A stretch of 64,000 nt of DNA. Origin: Burkholderia vietnamiensis LMG 10929 (GTDB taxonomy: Bacteria > Pseudomonadota > Gammaproteobacteria > Burkholderiales > Burkholderiaceae). Below, piece by piece: positions 7,994 through 18,037 of the stretch. Position numbers and translations under genes: made by a program. The notes beneath the pieces are model-generated. The model was not told the DNA's origin. It saw nothing but the letters and a program-made list of their open reading frames with translations, and ran no database searches. Where the stretch lies: positions 1,240,001-1,304,000 of the forward strand of contig NZ_CP009631.1 in NCBI RefSeq assembly GCF_000959445.1, read 5' to 3'. The number at the start of each line of letters is the position of its first letter. The first letter of the stretch is position 1.

Positions 7994-8932
7994 ATGAATT
8001 CCCCCGTCTCGCGGGCCGCGTCACGCGCGGCCGCCCAGTCATCCGCGCAGCTTGCGCAGCCGGCCGTCGACATCGTCGCACGCATCACCGAATGCGCGCC
8101 CGAACTGCGCGACGCCGAGCGCAAGGTCGCTGCGTTCATCCTCGCCGATCTGGCGCGCGCCGCGCATGCCAGCATCGGCGCGCTTGCGCGCGACGCGCAG
8201 GTGAGCGTCGCGACGGTCACGCGGTTCGCGAAGGCCGTCGGCTGCCGCGACGTGCGCGAGCTGAAGGTGCTCGTCGCGCAGGCGGCGGCGGTGGGCCGGC
8301 GGTTTCTGGCGCCGTCCGACCAGCCGCACGCCGACGATACGAGCCCGGCATCGGTGGTCTACGACGAGATCTGCGTCGCGCTCGCGCACAACCACCAGCT
8401 GCTGCGCAACACGTCGTTCGACGCGGCGGCCGATCTGCTCGCCGGCGCGCAGATGATCTACGTGTACGGGCAGGGCGGCGGCTCGACCGCGCTCGCCGAC
8501 GAGCTGCGCTTTCGCCTCGTGCGCTTCGGCCGGCCGGTCGCGAGCTACCAGGACAGCCTGCTGCAGCGGATGGTGTCGGCGACGCTGTCGCGCGACGCCG
8601 TGGTCGTCGCGCTGTCGGTGAGCGGGCGCGTGCCGGAGCTGCTCGACAGCTGCCGCGTCGCGAAGCGCTACGGCGCGACGCTGATCGCGATCACCGCGCC
8701 GGCTTCGCCGCTCGCGAAGCTCGCCGATCACCTGATCCCGGTGGTCGCGTTCGAAACCGATTTCATCTACAAGCCGTCGACGTCGCGCTACGCGATGATG
8801 ATGGCGATCGACGTGCTCGTGACCGGCGTCGCGCTGCGGCTCGGCGATGCGGGCCGCGAATCGCTGCGCCGCATCAAGCATGCGCTCGACGCGCATCGCG
8901 GCGGCGGAGATCGTCAACCGGTAGGAGACTGA
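7994..8932 (+). CDS. MurR/RpiR family transcriptional regulator
   Basis: 312 residues. The N-terminal half (about 25-105) is an RpiR-type helix-turn-helix domain with V-S-V-A-T-V-T-R-F-A-K-A-V-G-C; the C-terminal half (about 140-280) is a SIS domain (Y-V-Y-G-Q-G-G-G-S-T-A, then A-L-S-V-S-G-R) of the kind that senses phosphosugars or other small effectors. It is divergent from the amino acid deaminase gene and ends only 2 bases before the deacylase gene, so it is the obvious local regulator of both. Ligand inferred to be a product of D-amino-acid or N-acyl-amino-acid breakdown rather than a sugar, from neighbours only. Confidence 0.9.
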   Translation: MNSPVSRAASRAAAQSSAQLAQPAVDIVARITECAPELRDAERKVAAFILADLARAAHASIGALARDAQVSVATVTRFAKAVGCRDVRELKVLVAQAAAVGRRFLAPSDQPHADDTSPASVVYDEICVALAHNHQLLRNTSFDAAADLLAGAQMIYVYGQGGGSTALADELRFRLVRFGRPVASYQDSLLQRMVSATLSRDAVVVALSVSGRVPELLDSCRVAKRYGATLIAITAPASPLAKLADHLIPVVAFETDFIYKPSTSRYAMMMAIDVLVTGVALRLGDAGRESLRRIKHALDAHRGGGDRQPVGD

Positions 8933-8934
8933 CC

Positions 8935-10416
8935 ATGCATTCGCATCCCGAAGCCGCCGATACGCTGATCGTCGGCGCGCAGCTGTACGACGGCACGGGC
9001 GCGCCGCCCGTCACGCGCGACGTCGCGATCCGCAACGGCGCGATCGCGGCGATCGGCAACCTGTCGAACTGGCTCGCCGAGAGCGTCGTCGATGCGAACG
9101 GCCGCGCGCTCGCGCCCGGTTTCGTCGACGTGCACACGCATGACGACACGCACGTGATCCGCGCGCCGCAGATGCTGCCGAAGATCTCGCAGGGCGTGAC
9201 GACCGTGATCGTCGGCAATTGCGGGATCAGCGCGTCGCCGGTCACGCTCGCCGGCGACCCGCCCGATCCGATGAACCTGCTCGGCGAGCGCGACGCGTTC
9301 CGCTACCCGACCTTCGCCGCCTATGTCGCGGCGGTGAACGAAGCGCGCCCGGCGGTCAACGTCGCGGCGCTCGTCGGGCACACGGCGCTGCGCAACAACC
9401 AGATGGACCGGCTCGACCGCGCGGCGACCGACGGCGAAATCGCCGCGATGCGCGCGCAGCTCGACGAGGCGCTCCAGAACGGCGCGCTCGGTTTGTCGTC
9501 GGGCCTCGCCTACGGCTCCGCGTTCGCGGCGCCGACCGAGGAAGTGATGGCGCTCGCCGAGCCGCTCGCGAAGGCGCGCGCGCTGTATACGACGCACATG
9601 CGCACCGAGTTCGACGCGATCCTCGATGCGATGGACGAGGCGTACCGGGTCGGGCGGCACGCGCAGGTGCCGGTCGTGATCTCGCATCTGAAGTGCGCGG
9701 GGCCGTCGAACTGGGGGCGCAGCACCGAGGTGCTCGCGTCGCTCGACGGCGTGCGCCGCCTTCAGCCGGTCGGCTGCGACTGCTATCCGTACAGCCGCAG
9801 CTCGTCGACGCTCGACCTGAAGCAGGTGAGCGGCGACATCGACATCACGATCACGTGGTCGGCGCCGCATCCGGAAGTCGCCGGCAAATTGCTGAAGGCG
9901 ATCGCGGCCGACTGGGGCGTGACCGAGCAGGAAGCCGCGCAGCGTATCCGTCCGGCCGGCGCCGTATACCACAACATGTCCGAGGACGACGTGCGGCGCA
10001 TCCTGTCGCACCCGGCGACGATGGTCGGCTCCGACGGGCTGCCGAACGATCCGCTGCCGCATCCGCGCCTGTGGGGTGCGTTCCCGCGCGTGCTCGGCCA
10101 CTATGTGCGCGACACGAACCTGCTGCCGCTGGAGGAGGCGATCCGCAAGATGACGTCGCTGTCCGCGCGGCGCTTCGGGCTCGCGCGTCGCGGCGAGGTG
10201 CACGTCGGCTACCACGCGGATCTGGTGCTGTTCGATCCGGCCCGCGTGATCGATGCGGCGACCTTCGAGCAGCCGCAGCAGCCGGCGCACGGCATCGACG
10301 CGGTGTGGGTGAACGGCGTGCTGACCTACGAGAACGGGCAGCCGACCGGCGCGCGCGCGGGCGGCTTCGTGGCGCGTGGCGAGCGTTCTGCGGCCGCCGC
10401 CGATGCGGCCTTCTGA
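8935..10416 (+). CDS. N-acyl-D-amino-acid deacylase (D-aminoacylase), amidohydrolase family
   Basis: 493 residues. It releases free D-amino acids from N-acyl-D-amino acids. The metal-binding H-T-H of amidohydrolases is at residues 67-69 (D-V-H-T-H-D-D), the bridging cysteine of D-aminoacylases is in G-N-C-G-I-S, and S-H-L-K and G-S-D-G-L-P supply further active-site residues. The C-terminal small beta domain has Y-H-A-D-L-V-L-F-D, usual in the family. GTAGGAG before the ATG is a good ribosome site, and the gene follows the RpiR regulator by 2 bases, so they are cotranscribed. RidA follows after 95 bases. Confidence 0.92.
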   Translation: MHSHPEAADTLIVGAQLYDGTGAPPVTRDVAIRNGAIAAIGNLSNWLAESVVDANGRALAPGFVDVHTHDDTHVIRAPQMLPKISQGVTTVIVGNCGISASPVTLAGDPPDPMNLLGERDAFRYPTFAAYVAAVNEARPAVNVAALVGHTALRNNQMDRLDRAATDGEIAAMRAQLDEALQNGALGLSSGLAYGSAFAAPTEEVMALAEPLAKARALYTTHMRTEFDAILDAMDEAYRVGRHAQVPVVISHLKCAGPSNWGRSTEVLASLDGVRRLQPVGCDCYPYSRSSSTLDLKQVSGDIDITITWSAPHPEVAGKLLKAIAADWGVTEQEAAQRIRPAGAVYHNMSEDDVRRILSHPATMVGSDGLPNDPLPHPRLWGAFPRVLGHYVRDTNLLPLEEAIRKMTSLSARRFGLARRGEVHVGYHADLVLFDPARVIDAATFEQPQQPAHGIDAVWVNGVLTYENGQPTGARAGGFVARGERSAAAADAAF

Positions 10417-10511
10417 GCGCGGCAGGCAGGTCGAGATTCGGCGTGTGCCGCGAGCGGCGCGCGCCTTCGCAATGAAATGGAACTGAACCGGAACTGAAAC
10501 GGAGTGAAACG

Positions 10512-10898
10512 ATGAAGCGATATGGCGTGGGCGAAGCGAAGGGGACGGGCGGCCAGGTGATGCCGTTCGCGCGGGCGGTCGAGGCCGACGGCTGGCTGTA
10601 CGTGTCGGGGCAGACGCCGATGGTGAACGGCGAGGTCGTCGAAGGCGGGATCGTCACGCAGTCGAAGCAGGCGATCGAGAACCTGATCGCGATCCTGAAG
10701 GAAGCCGGCTACGGCCTCGAGGACGTCGTGCGCTGCGGCGTGTGGCTCGACGACGCGCGCGATTTCGCGTCGTTCAACAAGGTGTTCGTGTCGTACTTCG
10801 GCGCCAACCCGCCGGCCCGCGCGTGCGTGCAGTCGAGCATGGTGATCGACTGCAAGGTCGAAGTGGACTGCATCGCGTACAAGGCGCCGGCGAAGTAA
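10512..10898 (+). CDS. RidA family protein (reactive enamine/imine deaminase)
   Basis: 128 residues, the standard RidA length. The family hydrolyses 2-aminoacrylate and other enamine/imine intermediates released by PLP dehydratases, preventing damage to PLP enzymes. The key arginine is in P-P-A-R-A-C-V-Q (about residue 104), and V-S-G-Q-T-P near residue 34 is also conserved. Its place after the deacylase and near the PLP deaminase fits disposal of the imines formed there; ilvA, another source of 2-aminoacrylate-type products, is 900 bases away on the other strand. A strong terminator follows. Confidence 0.92.
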   Translation: MKRYGVGEAKGTGGQVMPFARAVEADGWLYVSGQTPMVNGEVVEGGIVTQSKQAIENLIAILKEAGYGLEDVVRCGVWLDDARDFASFNKVFVSYFGANPPARACVQSSMVIDCKVEVDCIAYKAPAK

Positions 10899-10925
10899 CG
10901 CGGCCGCGCTGCTGGTCGCAAGTCA

Positions 10926-10959
10926 AACAGCCCCGCCGGTGCAAACCGGCGGGGCTGTT
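10926..10959. terminator. Bidirectional terminator between ridA-like gene and queF
   Basis: A perfect 15-bp stem with a GCAA loop (AACAGCCCCGCCGGT and its complement). The two genes converge here, and short T-runs leave the stem on both strands, so it can end transcription from either side. Confidence 0.85.
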
Positions 10960-10992
10960 GCGTTCAGGGCCGCGCGCAGCGGCCGGTGCGCG

Positions 10993-11817
10993 TCACTGCC
11001 GCGCTGTGCGCGCGTTGTCCGGCATCGACTGGTTGTAGTTGGTGCGGAACGGGTTGATGTCGAGCCCGCCGCGGCGCGTATAGCGCGCATACACCGCGAG
11101 CTTCAGCGGTTTGCACGCCTGCAGGATGTCGAGGAAGATGCGCTCGACGCACTGCTCGTGAAAGCCCGTGTGGTTGCGAAACGAGATGATGTAGCGCAAC
11201 AGCCCCGCGTGATCGATCTGCGGGCCGACGTAGTGGATCTGCACGCTGCCCCAGTCGGGCTGGCCGGTGACCGGGCAGTTCGAGCGCAGCAGGTCGGACA
11301 CCAGCGTCTCCTCGACCGGCGCTTCGTCGGCGGCGGCCGACAGCAGCGACGGATCGGGCTCGTACACGTCGGTGTCGAGGTCGAGGCGGTCGAGCGACAG
11401 CCCGTCGAGCTCCTCCATCTGCAGCTTGCCGAAGTCGTGCGGCGACACCAGCTGCACCGACACGCTCGCGCCGCACGCGGCCGACACGTCGCGCTTGAGC
11501 ACGTCGCGCACGGCATCGACGGAATCGAACTTCGATTGCGCGAACGAGCCGAGATACAGCTTGAACGACTTCGATTCGACGATGTTCGGCGATTCTGCCG
11601 GCACGTAGAAGGTCGCGACCGCGAGCTGGGGCTTGCCGCGCGCGTTCAGCCACGACAGCTCGTACGCATTCCAGATGTCGGTGCCGAAGAACGGCAGCGC
11701 GGCGGCGATGCCGAGCTGCTCGCGCGCGCCCGCGCGCGGGATCGGAAACAGCAGCGACGCGTCGTACTGCGCCGCGTAGACGGTGGCCTTGCCGAGCGGG
11801 GAATGTTCGGGGTTCAT
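10993..11817 (-). CDS. queF: NADPH-dependent 7-cyano-7-deazaguanine reductase
   Basis: 274 residues, the long proteobacterial QueF type with duplicated tunnelling-fold halves. QueF reduces the nitrile preQ0 to preQ1, the last free-base step before insertion into tRNA for queuosine. The catalytic cysteine is in [11 protein letters not shown], and the QueF motif E-S-K-S-F-K-L-Y-L, which binds NADPH, is visible near residue 87. The ATG at 11817 is preferred over one three codons upstream, which would overlap ilvA. It lies 12 bases after the ilvA stop, so the two form an operon, although their pathways are unrelated. Confidence 0.95.
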   Translation of the reverse strand: MNPEHSPLGKATVYAAQYDASLLFPIPRAGAREQLGIAAALPFFGTDIWNAYELSWLNARGKPQLAVATFYVPAESPNIVESKSFKLYLGSFAQSKFDSVDAVRDVLKRDVSAACGASVSVQLVSPHDFGKLQMEELDGLSLDRLDLDTDVYEPDPSLLSAAADEAPVEETLVSDLLRSNCPVTGQPDWGSVQIHYVGPQIDHAGLLRYIISFRNHTGFHEQCVERIFLDILQACKPLKLAVYARYTRRGGLDINPFRTNYNQSMPDNARTARQ

Positions 11818-11829
11818 GGCACGCAACCT

Positions 11830-13353
11830 TTACGACAGGAACAGGCGGTAGGCCGGATTGGCGCTCTCTTCGACATACGGATAGCCGAGCGCGGCCAGGA
11901 AGCGTTCGAACTCGGCGCGATCGGCCTGCGGCACCTGCAGCCCGACCAGGATCGAGCTGTAGTCGGCGCCCTGGTTGCGGTAGTGGAACAGGCTGATGTT
12001 CCAGTCCGGCGCCATCGACGACAGGAACTTCATCAGCGCGCCCGGCCGTTCCGGAAACTCGAAGCGGAACAGACGCTCGTCGAGCGCCAGCGGCGAGCGG
12101 CCGCCGACCATGTAGCGGATATGCTCCTTCGACAGCTCGTCGTGCGTCAGGTCGACCGTCTTGAAGCCGTGCGCGTCGAAGTTCGCGGCGATCTCGGCCG
12201 ACTCGCCGCGCCGGCGGATCTGCACGCCGACGAAGATGTGCGCCGATTTTTCATCGGCGATCCGGTAGTTGAACTCGGTCACGCTGCGGTCGCCCACCAG
12301 CGAGCAGAACCGCTTGAAGCTGCCGCGCTCCTCGGGGATCGTGACCGCGAACACGGCTTCGCGCGCCTCGCCCACTTCCGCGCGTTCGGCCACGAAGCGC
12401 ATCCGGTCGAAGTTCATGTTCGCGCCGGAGGTGACCGCGACGAGCGTCTGATTCTCGATCCCTTCGCGTTCCACGTAACGCTTGGCGCCGGCGACCGCCA
12501 GCGCGCCGGACGGCTCGAGCACGCTGCGCGTGTCCTGGAACACGTCCTTGATCGCCGCGCACAGCGCGTCGGTGTCGACGGTGACGACGCCGTCGAGGAA
12601 TTCGCTGCACAGCCGGAAGGTCTCCTCGCCGACCAGCTTCACCGCGGTGCCGTCGGCGAACAGCCCGACTTCGCTGAGCTCGACGCGTTCGCCCTTCTGC
12701 AGCGACTGCGCCATCGCGCACGAATCCTCCGCCTGCACGCCGATCACCTTGATCTCGGGCCGCACGGCCTTCACGTACGCGGCGACGCCCGACGCGAGCC
12801 CACCGCCGCCGATCGGCACGAAGATCGCGTGGATCGGCCCCTGATGCTGCCGCAGGACTTCCATCGCGATCGTGCCCTGGCCGGCGATCACGTACGGATC
12901 GTCGAACGGGTGCACGAACGTGAGGCCGCGCTCCTGCTGCACCTTGAGCGCATGCGCGTACGCATCGCTGTACGACTCGCCTGCCTGGATCACCTCGACG
13001 CTCGGGCCGCCGTGCGCGCGCACCGCGTCGACCTTCACCTGCGGCGTCGTGACCGGCACGACGATCACCGCCTTCACGCCCATGCGCGCCGCCGAGAACG
13101 CGACGCCCTGCGCATGGTTGCCGGCGGACGCGGTGATCACGCCGCGCGTGAGCGCGTCGGCCGGAATGTGCGCCATCTTGTTGTACGCGCCGCGCAGCTT
13201 GAACGAGAACACCGGCTGGTTGTCCTCGCGCTTCAGGTAAATGGGGTTGCGCAGCCGTGTCGACAGGTTGCGGGCCGGTTCGAGTTCCGTCTCGCGTGCG
13301 ACGTCGTAGACGCGCGCGGTGAGGATTTTCTTCAGGTAGTCGTGGGATGCCAT
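11830..13353 (-). CDS. ilvA: Threonine ammonia-lyase, biosynthetic
   Basis: 507 residues. It deaminates threonine to 2-oxobutanoate, the first step toward isoleucine. The PLP lysine is in S-F-K-L-R-G-A-Y-N (about residue 53), the phosphate-binding glycine loop is G-G-G-G-L-A, and S-A-G-N-H-A-Q-G-V-A is the asparagine loop. The C-terminus carries two ACT-like regulatory domains (about residues 330-500) as in the feedback-inhibited biosynthetic form. It leads a two-gene unit with queF. The upstream region has a nested palindrome at 13508-13535 that may be a control site. Confidence 0.95.
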   Translation of the reverse strand: MASHDYLKKILTARVYDVARETELEPARNLSTRLRNPIYLKREDNQPVFSFKLRGAYNKMAHIPADALTRGVITASAGNHAQGVAFSAARMGVKAVIVVPVTTPQVKVDAVRAHGGPSVEVIQAGESYSDAYAHALKVQQERGLTFVHPFDDPYVIAGQGTIAMEVLRQHQGPIHAIFVPIGGGGLASGVAAYVKAVRPEIKVIGVQAEDSCAMAQSLQKGERVELSEVGLFADGTAVKLVGEETFRLCSEFLDGVVTVDTDALCAAIKDVFQDTRSVLEPSGALAVAGAKRYVEREGIENQTLVAVTSGANMNFDRMRFVAERAEVGEAREAVFAVTIPEERGSFKRFCSLVGDRSVTEFNYRIADEKSAHIFVGVQIRRRGESAEIAANFDAHGFKTVDLTHDELSKEHIRYMVGGRSPLALDERLFRFEFPERPGALMKFLSSMAPDWNISLFHYRNQGADYSSILVGLQVPQADRAEFERFLAALGYPYVEESANPAYRLFLS

Positions 13354-13952
13354 GGGCGCTCGCGGGCAGTGCGAAAAGCAGAGGGTAAAGGATCAATGAT
13401 AGCGCCAAGGGTCCGCCTGCACGCAAGCGACGTGCCGGCGGCAGCTTCGCCGCGCGGCGCGCACGACGCCGTTTGTGGCCAGCCATGCCGTGCTTGCCGG
13501 GTCAACTGCGCGGCTAAACCGCGGTTTAACCGCGCGGTTACCGACCGGCCGGCCGGCGAATGCCGGCGCGAAGCGGCGTCGAGCCAGGCCTGGCGCGGCT
13601 TGCGGCGAAAGCCCCACGACCTGTCCGGCGTGCCACGGACGGCCCGATCATGGGTTAGAATTCCGTTTTGAATCAAGGATCGGAAGATGCAGAGGCACCC
13701 TCGGATCGCCCCGTTGAAGCCGACGCCGCGCGCTGCCAGCCCCGCGGCGCAGCGGCATGCGCGCCGCGCGCGATCGTGCTGATGGCGCCGAGTGCCGCCA
13801 GGCCCTGCCGGCCCGGATCGGTGAGTCTCCACCCGTTCCGGCCCCCTGCGAGATAGTCGCGCGCCTGGCACCAGAACAGATTTCCCCAAGATTGCGCCCA
13901 CGCGCTTGCCGACGCCCGTGCACGGTGTATCGGCCCTCCGAGTCGTCCGAAC
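13354..13952. other. Long divergent intergenic region upstream of ilvA
   Basis: About 600 bases between divergent ilvA and the FAD/Fe-S oxidoreductase. It contains the nested palindrome at 13508-13535, a -10-like TAGAAT at 13656-13661 for the plus strand, and a minus-strand 93-codon frame (13673-13954) with a winged-helix-like segment that may be a gene remnant. No convincing complete gene is present. Confidence 0.6.
13508..13535. promoter_or_regulatory. Nested palindrome upstream of ilvA
   Basis: The 14-base perfect palindrome TAAACCGCGGTTTA (13515-13528) is framed by GCGCGG (13508-13513) and CCGCGC (13530-13535), making a 28-base near-perfect dyad. A further palindrome AACCGCGCGGTT overlaps its right side (13528-13539). 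It sits 155 bases before the ilvA start. Function inferred to be regulatory or structural; no known site matched. Confidence 0.5.
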
Positions 13953-13954
13953 AT
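13673..13954 (-). pseudogene. Possible remnant of a winged-helix protein
   Basis: A 93-codon minus-strand frame whose middle reads [28 protein letters not shown], split here only to list residues. The W-R-L-T-D-x-G-R piece resembles the wing and following helix of bacterial winged-helix regulators. The ends do not look coding, codon use is weaker than in neighbours, and there is no ribosome site, so if real it is a decayed fragment. It may equally be chance in GC-rich DNA. Confidence 0.2.
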
Positions 13955-16900
13955 GAACGCACCACAAGTTTTCGATCCGCATGGCGCGGCCGCCGCCGTC
14001 GCCGCCGACCCCGCGCCCCGTCTGCGCGAGATTCCCTACAACTACACGTCGTTCTCCGACCGCGAGATCGTGATCCGCCTGCTCGGCGAGGACGCGTGGT
14101 CGGTGCTCGACGAGCTGCGCGCCGAACGCCGCACGGGCCGCTCGGCACGGATGCTGTACGAAGTGCTCGGCGACATCTGGGTCGTGCGCCGCAACCCGTA
14201 CCTGCAGGACGACCTGCTCGACAACCCGAAGCGCCGCGCCTTGCTGATCGAGGCGCTGAACCACCGGCTGACCGAGATCGGCAAGCGCCGCCGGGCCGAC
14301 CTCACCGAGCATCGTGACGACGCCGGCCGCGAGCGCGCCGGCCGCGTCGAGATGCTCGAGGCCGCCGCGCAGCGCGCGGTCGACGAGTTTGCCGACGAAT
14401 TCGACAAGATGGCCGACCTGCGCCGCCGCGCGACCAAGGCGCTCGGCCGCTGCACACAGAAGGACAACATCCGCTTCGACGGGCTGTCGCGCGTGTCGCA
14501 CGTGACCGATGCGACCGACTGGCGCGTCGAGTACCCATTCGTCGTGCTGACGCCCGACACCGAAGCCGAGATCGCGGCGCTCATCAAGGCCTGCTTCGAG
14601 CTCGGCCTGACCGTGATCCCGCGCGGCGGCGGCACCGGCTACACGGGCGGCGCGGTGCCGCTCACGCCGTTCTCCGCGGTGATCAACACCGAGAAGCTCG
14701 AGCAGCTCGGCGCGGTCGAGCTGACCGAGCTGCCGGGCGTCGCGCACAAGGTGCCGACGATCTTCTCCGGCGCGGGCGTCGTCACGCGCCGCGTGACGGA
14801 AGCGGCCGAAGCGGCCGGCTACGTGTTCGCGGTCGACCCCACGTCGCTCGACGCATCGTGCATCGGCGGCAACGTCGCGATGAACGCGGGCGGCAAGAAG
14901 GCGGTGCTGTGGGGCACCGCGCTCGACAACCTCGCCTGGTGGCGGATGGTCGACCCGGACGGCAACTGGCTCGAAGTCACGCGCCACGAGCACAACCAGG
15001 GCAAGATCCACGACATCGCGGTCGCGCGCTTCGAGCTGAAGTGGTTCGACGGCGCGTACGCGCCGGGCGAGAAGCTGCTGCGCACCGAAATGCTCGAGAT
15101 CGAAGGCCGCCGCTTCCGCAAGGAAGGGCTCGGCAAGGACGTGACCGACAAGTTCCTCGCCGGCCTGCCGGGCGTGCAGAAGGAAGGCTGCGACGGGCTG
15201 ATCACGTCCGCGCGCTGGGTGCTGCACAAGATGCCCGCGCACACGCGCACCGTCTGCCTCGAATTCTTCGGCCAGGCGCGCGAGGCGATCCCGAGCATCG
15301 TCGAGATCAAGGACTACCTGTTCGAGACGTCGAAGCAGGGCGGCGCGATCCTCGCGGGCCTCGAGCACCTCGACGAGCGCTATCTGCGCGCGGTCGGCTA
15401 CGCGACCAAGAGCAAGCGCAACGCGTTCCCGAAGATGGTGCTGATCGGCGACATCGTCGGCGACGACGCCGATGCGGTCGCGCAGGCGACCTCCGAAGTG
15501 ATCCGGATGGCCAACGGCAAGAGCGGCGAAGGCTTCGTCGCGGTCAGCGCCGAGGCGCGCAAGCGCTTCTGGCTCGACCGCAGCCGCACGGCCGCGATCG
15601 CGAAGCACACCAACGCGTTCAAGATCAACGAGGACGTCGTCATTCCGCTGAACCGGATGGGCGAATACACCGACGGCATCGAGCGGATCAACATCGAGCT
15701 GTCGCTGAAGAACAAGCTGCAGCTGGTCGACGCGCTCGAGGCGTTCTTCCGCGGCGGCAACCTGCCGCTCGGCAAGACCGACGACGCGAACGAGATCCCC
15801 AGCGCCGAACTGCTGGAAGACCGCGTGCAGCAGGCGCTGGAGCTGCTCAAGCGCGTGCGTGCGCGCTGGGAGTTCGTGCGCGACCGGCTCGACCAGCCGC
15901 TGCGCGAGGCGCAGCACTACCTGGTGCAGCTCGGCTACGAGGCGCTCGCCGAGAAGTTCGCCGATCGCGCCGACGAGCAGCCGGGCGCGAGCGTGTTCCA
16001 CGTCACGCAGGACCGCACGATCCGCATCTCGTGGAAGCAGGAGATCCGCGCGGAGCTGCGCGCGATCTTCAACGGCGGCGCGTTCAAGCCGATCCTCGAC
16101 GAAGCGCAGGCGATCCACAAGCGCGTGCTGCGCGGCCGCGTGTTCGTCGCGCTGCACATGCACGCGGGCGACGGCAACGTCCACACCAACATCCCGGTCA
16201 ACTCCGACAACTACGAGATGCTGCAGGACGCGCATGCGGCCGTCGCGCGCATCATGACGCTCGCGCGCTCGCTCGACGGCGTGATCTCCGGCGAACACGG
16301 GATCGGCATCACGAAGCTCGAGTTCCTGACCGACGACGAGATCGCCGAATTCCGCGCGTACAAGCAGCGCGTCGACCCGAACGGCCGCTTCAACAAGGGC
16401 AAGCTGCTCGACGGCGCGGATCTGCGCAACGCTTATACGCCGAGCTTCGGGCTGATGGGTTACGAGTCGCTGATCATGCAGCAGTCCGACATCGGCGCGA
16501 TCGCCGATTCGGTGAAGGACTGCCTGCGCTGCGGCAAGTGCAAGCCGGTGTGCGCGACCCACGTGCCGCGCGCCAATCTTCTGTACAGCCCGCGCAACAA
16601 GATCCTCGCGACGTCGCTGCTGGTCGAGGCGTTCCTGTACGAGGAGCAGACGCGCCGCGGCGTATCGATCAAGCACTGGGACGAGTTCAACGACGTGGCC
16701 GACCACTGCACGGTGTGCCACAAGTGCGCGACGCCGTGCCCAGTGAAGATCGACTTCGGCGACGTCACGATGAACATGCGCAACCTGTTGCGCAAGATGG
16801 GCAAGAAGAAGTTCAACGCCGGCAATGCGGCGGGGATGTTCTTCCTGAACGCCACCAATCCGCAGACGATCAACGCGGCGCGCACCGTGATGATGGGCGT

Positions 16901-17972
16901 CGGCTACAAGGTGCAGCGCTTCGCCAACGACATGCTGAAGAAGGTCGTCACGAAGCAGACGCAGCATCCGCCGGCGACGACCGGCCGGCCGCCGGTGGTC
17001 GAGCAGGTGATCCACTTCGTCAACAAGAAGATGCCGGGCAACCTGCCGAAGAAGACGGCGCGTGCGCTGCTCGACATCGAGGACAACAAGATCGTGCCGA
17101 TCATCCGCAACCCGAAGTCGACGACCGTCGATTCGGAAGCGGTGTTCTACTTCCCCGGCTGCGGCTCCGAGCGCCTGTTCTCGCAGGTCGGCCTCGCGAC
17201 GCAGGCGATGCTGTGGGAAGCGGGCGTGCAGACGGTCCTGCCGCCGGGCTACCTGTGCTGCGGCTATCCGCAGCGCGGCTCGGGCCAGTACGACAAGGCC
17301 GAGAAGATCGTCACCGACAACCGCGTGCTGTTCCACCGCGTCGCGAACACGCTGAACTACCTCGACATCAAGACGGTGGTCGTGTCGTGCGGCACCTGCT
17401 ACGACCAGCTCGCCGGCTATGAATTCGACAAGATCTTCCCCGGCTGCCGGATCATCGACATCCACGAGTTCCTGCTCGAGAAGGGGATGAAGCTCGACGG
17501 CGTGACGGGCACGCGCTACATGTATCACGACCCGTGCCACACGCCGATCAAGACGATGGACCCGGTCAAGCTCGTCAACGAGCTGATGGGCGCGGAGAAG
17601 GACGGCTACCGGATCGAGAAGAACGACCGCTGCTGCGGCGAGTCGGGCACGCTGGCCGTCACGCGTCCGGACGTGTCGACGCAGGTGCGCTTCCGCAAGG
17701 AAGAGGAGATCCGCAAGGGCGCGGCGAAGCTGCGCGGCATTCCCGTCATGGCCGACGGCGCGCCGGCGCCGGCGGCCGCGAGCGGCCCGGACGTGAAGAT
17801 CCTGACGAGCTGCCCGTCGTGCCTGCAGGGCCTGTCGCGCTACAACGAGGACGCGAACCTCGAGGCCGACTACATCGTCGTCGAAATCGCGCGCCAGGTG
17901 CTCGGCGAGAACTGGATGGCCGATTATGTCGCACGTGCGAACAATGGCGGGATCGAGCGCGTACTGGTCTAA
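13953..17972 (+). CDS. Large FAD-binding oxidoreductase with Fe-S and CCG domains (DUF3683 type)
   Basis: 1339 residues. Domains in order: an N-terminal DUF3683-like region (about 1-180), an FAD-binding PCMH domain with [10 protein letters not shown] (about 220-235), an FAD-linked oxidase C-terminal domain with [11 protein letters not shown] (about 730) and G-E-H-G-I-G, two 4Fe-4S motifs ([11 protein letters not shown] about 856; [12 protein letters not shown] about 919), then a heterodisulfide-reductase-like region with two CCG motifs (about 1100 and 1230). This fuses what GlcD and GlcF do as separate subunits, so a D-2-hydroxyacid (lactate or glycolate-like) dehydrogenase passing electrons toward quinone is the likely role. 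Substrate unproven. It is followed by an 11-bp hairpin and the HIT gene. Confidence 0.9.
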   Translation: MNAPQVFDPHGAAAAVAADPAPRLREIPYNYTSFSDREIVIRLLGEDAWSVLDELRAERRTGRSARMLYEVLGDIWVVRRNPYLQDDLLDNPKRRALLIEALNHRLTEIGKRRRADLTEHRDDAGRERAGRVEMLEAAAQRAVDEFADEFDKMADLRRRATKALGRCTQKDNIRFDGLSRVSHVTDATDWRVEYPFVVLTPDTEAEIAALIKACFELGLTVIPRGGGTGYTGGAVPLTPFSAVINTEKLEQLGAVELTELPGVAHKVPTIFSGAGVVTRRVTEAAEAAGYVFAVDPTSLDASCIGGNVAMNAGGKKAVLWGTALDNLAWWRMVDPDGNWLEVTRHEHNQGKIHDIAVARFELKWFDGAYAPGEKLLRTEMLEIEGRRFRKEGLGKDVTDKFLAGLPGVQKEGCDGLITSARWVLHKMPAHTRTVCLEFFGQAREAIPSIVEIKDYLFETSKQGGAILAGLEHLDERYLRAVGYATKSKRNAFPKMVLIGDIVGDDADAVAQATSEVIRMANGKSGEGFVAVSAEARKRFWLDRSRTAAIAKHTNAFKINEDVVIPLNRMGEYTDGIERINIELSLKNKLQLVDALEAFFRGGNLPLGKTDDANEIPSAELLEDRVQQALELLKRVRARWEFVRDRLDQPLREAQHYLVQLGYEALAEKFADRADEQPGASVFHVTQDRTIRISWKQEIRAELRAIFNGGAFKPILDEAQAIHKRVLRGRVFVALHMHAGDGNVHTNIPVNSDNYEMLQDAHAAVARIMTLARSLDGVISGEHGIGITKLEFLTDDEIAEFRAYKQRVDPNGRFNKGKLLDGADLRNAYTPSFGLMGYESLIMQQSDIGAIADSVKDCLRCGKCKPVCATHVPRANLLYSPRNKILATSLLVEAFLYEEQTRRGVSIKHWDEFNDVADHCTVCHKCATPCPVKIDFGDVTMNMRNLLRKMGKKKFNAGNAAGMFFLNATNPQTINAARTVMMGVGYKVQRFANDMLKKVVTKQTQHPPATTGRPPVVEQVIHFVNKKMPGNLPKKTARALLDIEDNKIVPIIRNPKSTTVDSEAVFYFPGCGSERLFSQVGLATQAMLWEAGVQTVLPPGYLCCGYPQRGSGQYDKAEKIVTDNRVLFHRVANTLNYLDIKTVVVSCGTCYDQLAGYEFDKIFPGCRIIDIHEFLLEKGMKLDGVTGTRYMYHDPCHTPIKTMDPVKLVNELMGAEKDGYRIEKNDRCCGESGTLAVTRPDVSTQVRFRKEEEIRKGAAKLRGIPVMADGAPAPAAASGPDVKILTSCPSCLQGLSRYNEDANLEADYIVVEIARQVLGENWMADYVARANNGGIERVLV

Positions 17973-17991
17973 TGCGGGCATGCAACGAGAG

Positions 17992-18021
17992 CGGGCGCCG
18001 GCGTTGACGAGCCGGCGCCCG
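17992..18021 (+). terminator. Hairpin after the FAD/Fe-S oxidoreductase gene
   Basis: A perfect 11-bp stem (CGGGCGCCGGC with its complement) and an 8-base loop, 20 bases after the stop codon. There is no T-run, so it may be an RNA-stabilising or partial terminator structure rather than a true intrinsic terminator. It lies just before the HIT ribosome site. Confidence 0.45.
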
Positions 18022-18037
18022 TGCACAGGGAGCGACG

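Noticed and set aside
10939..13671. A 910-codon plus-strand frame opposite queF and ilvA
   Set aside because: Arg- and His-rich composition, no domain, entirely antisense to two well-identified genes.
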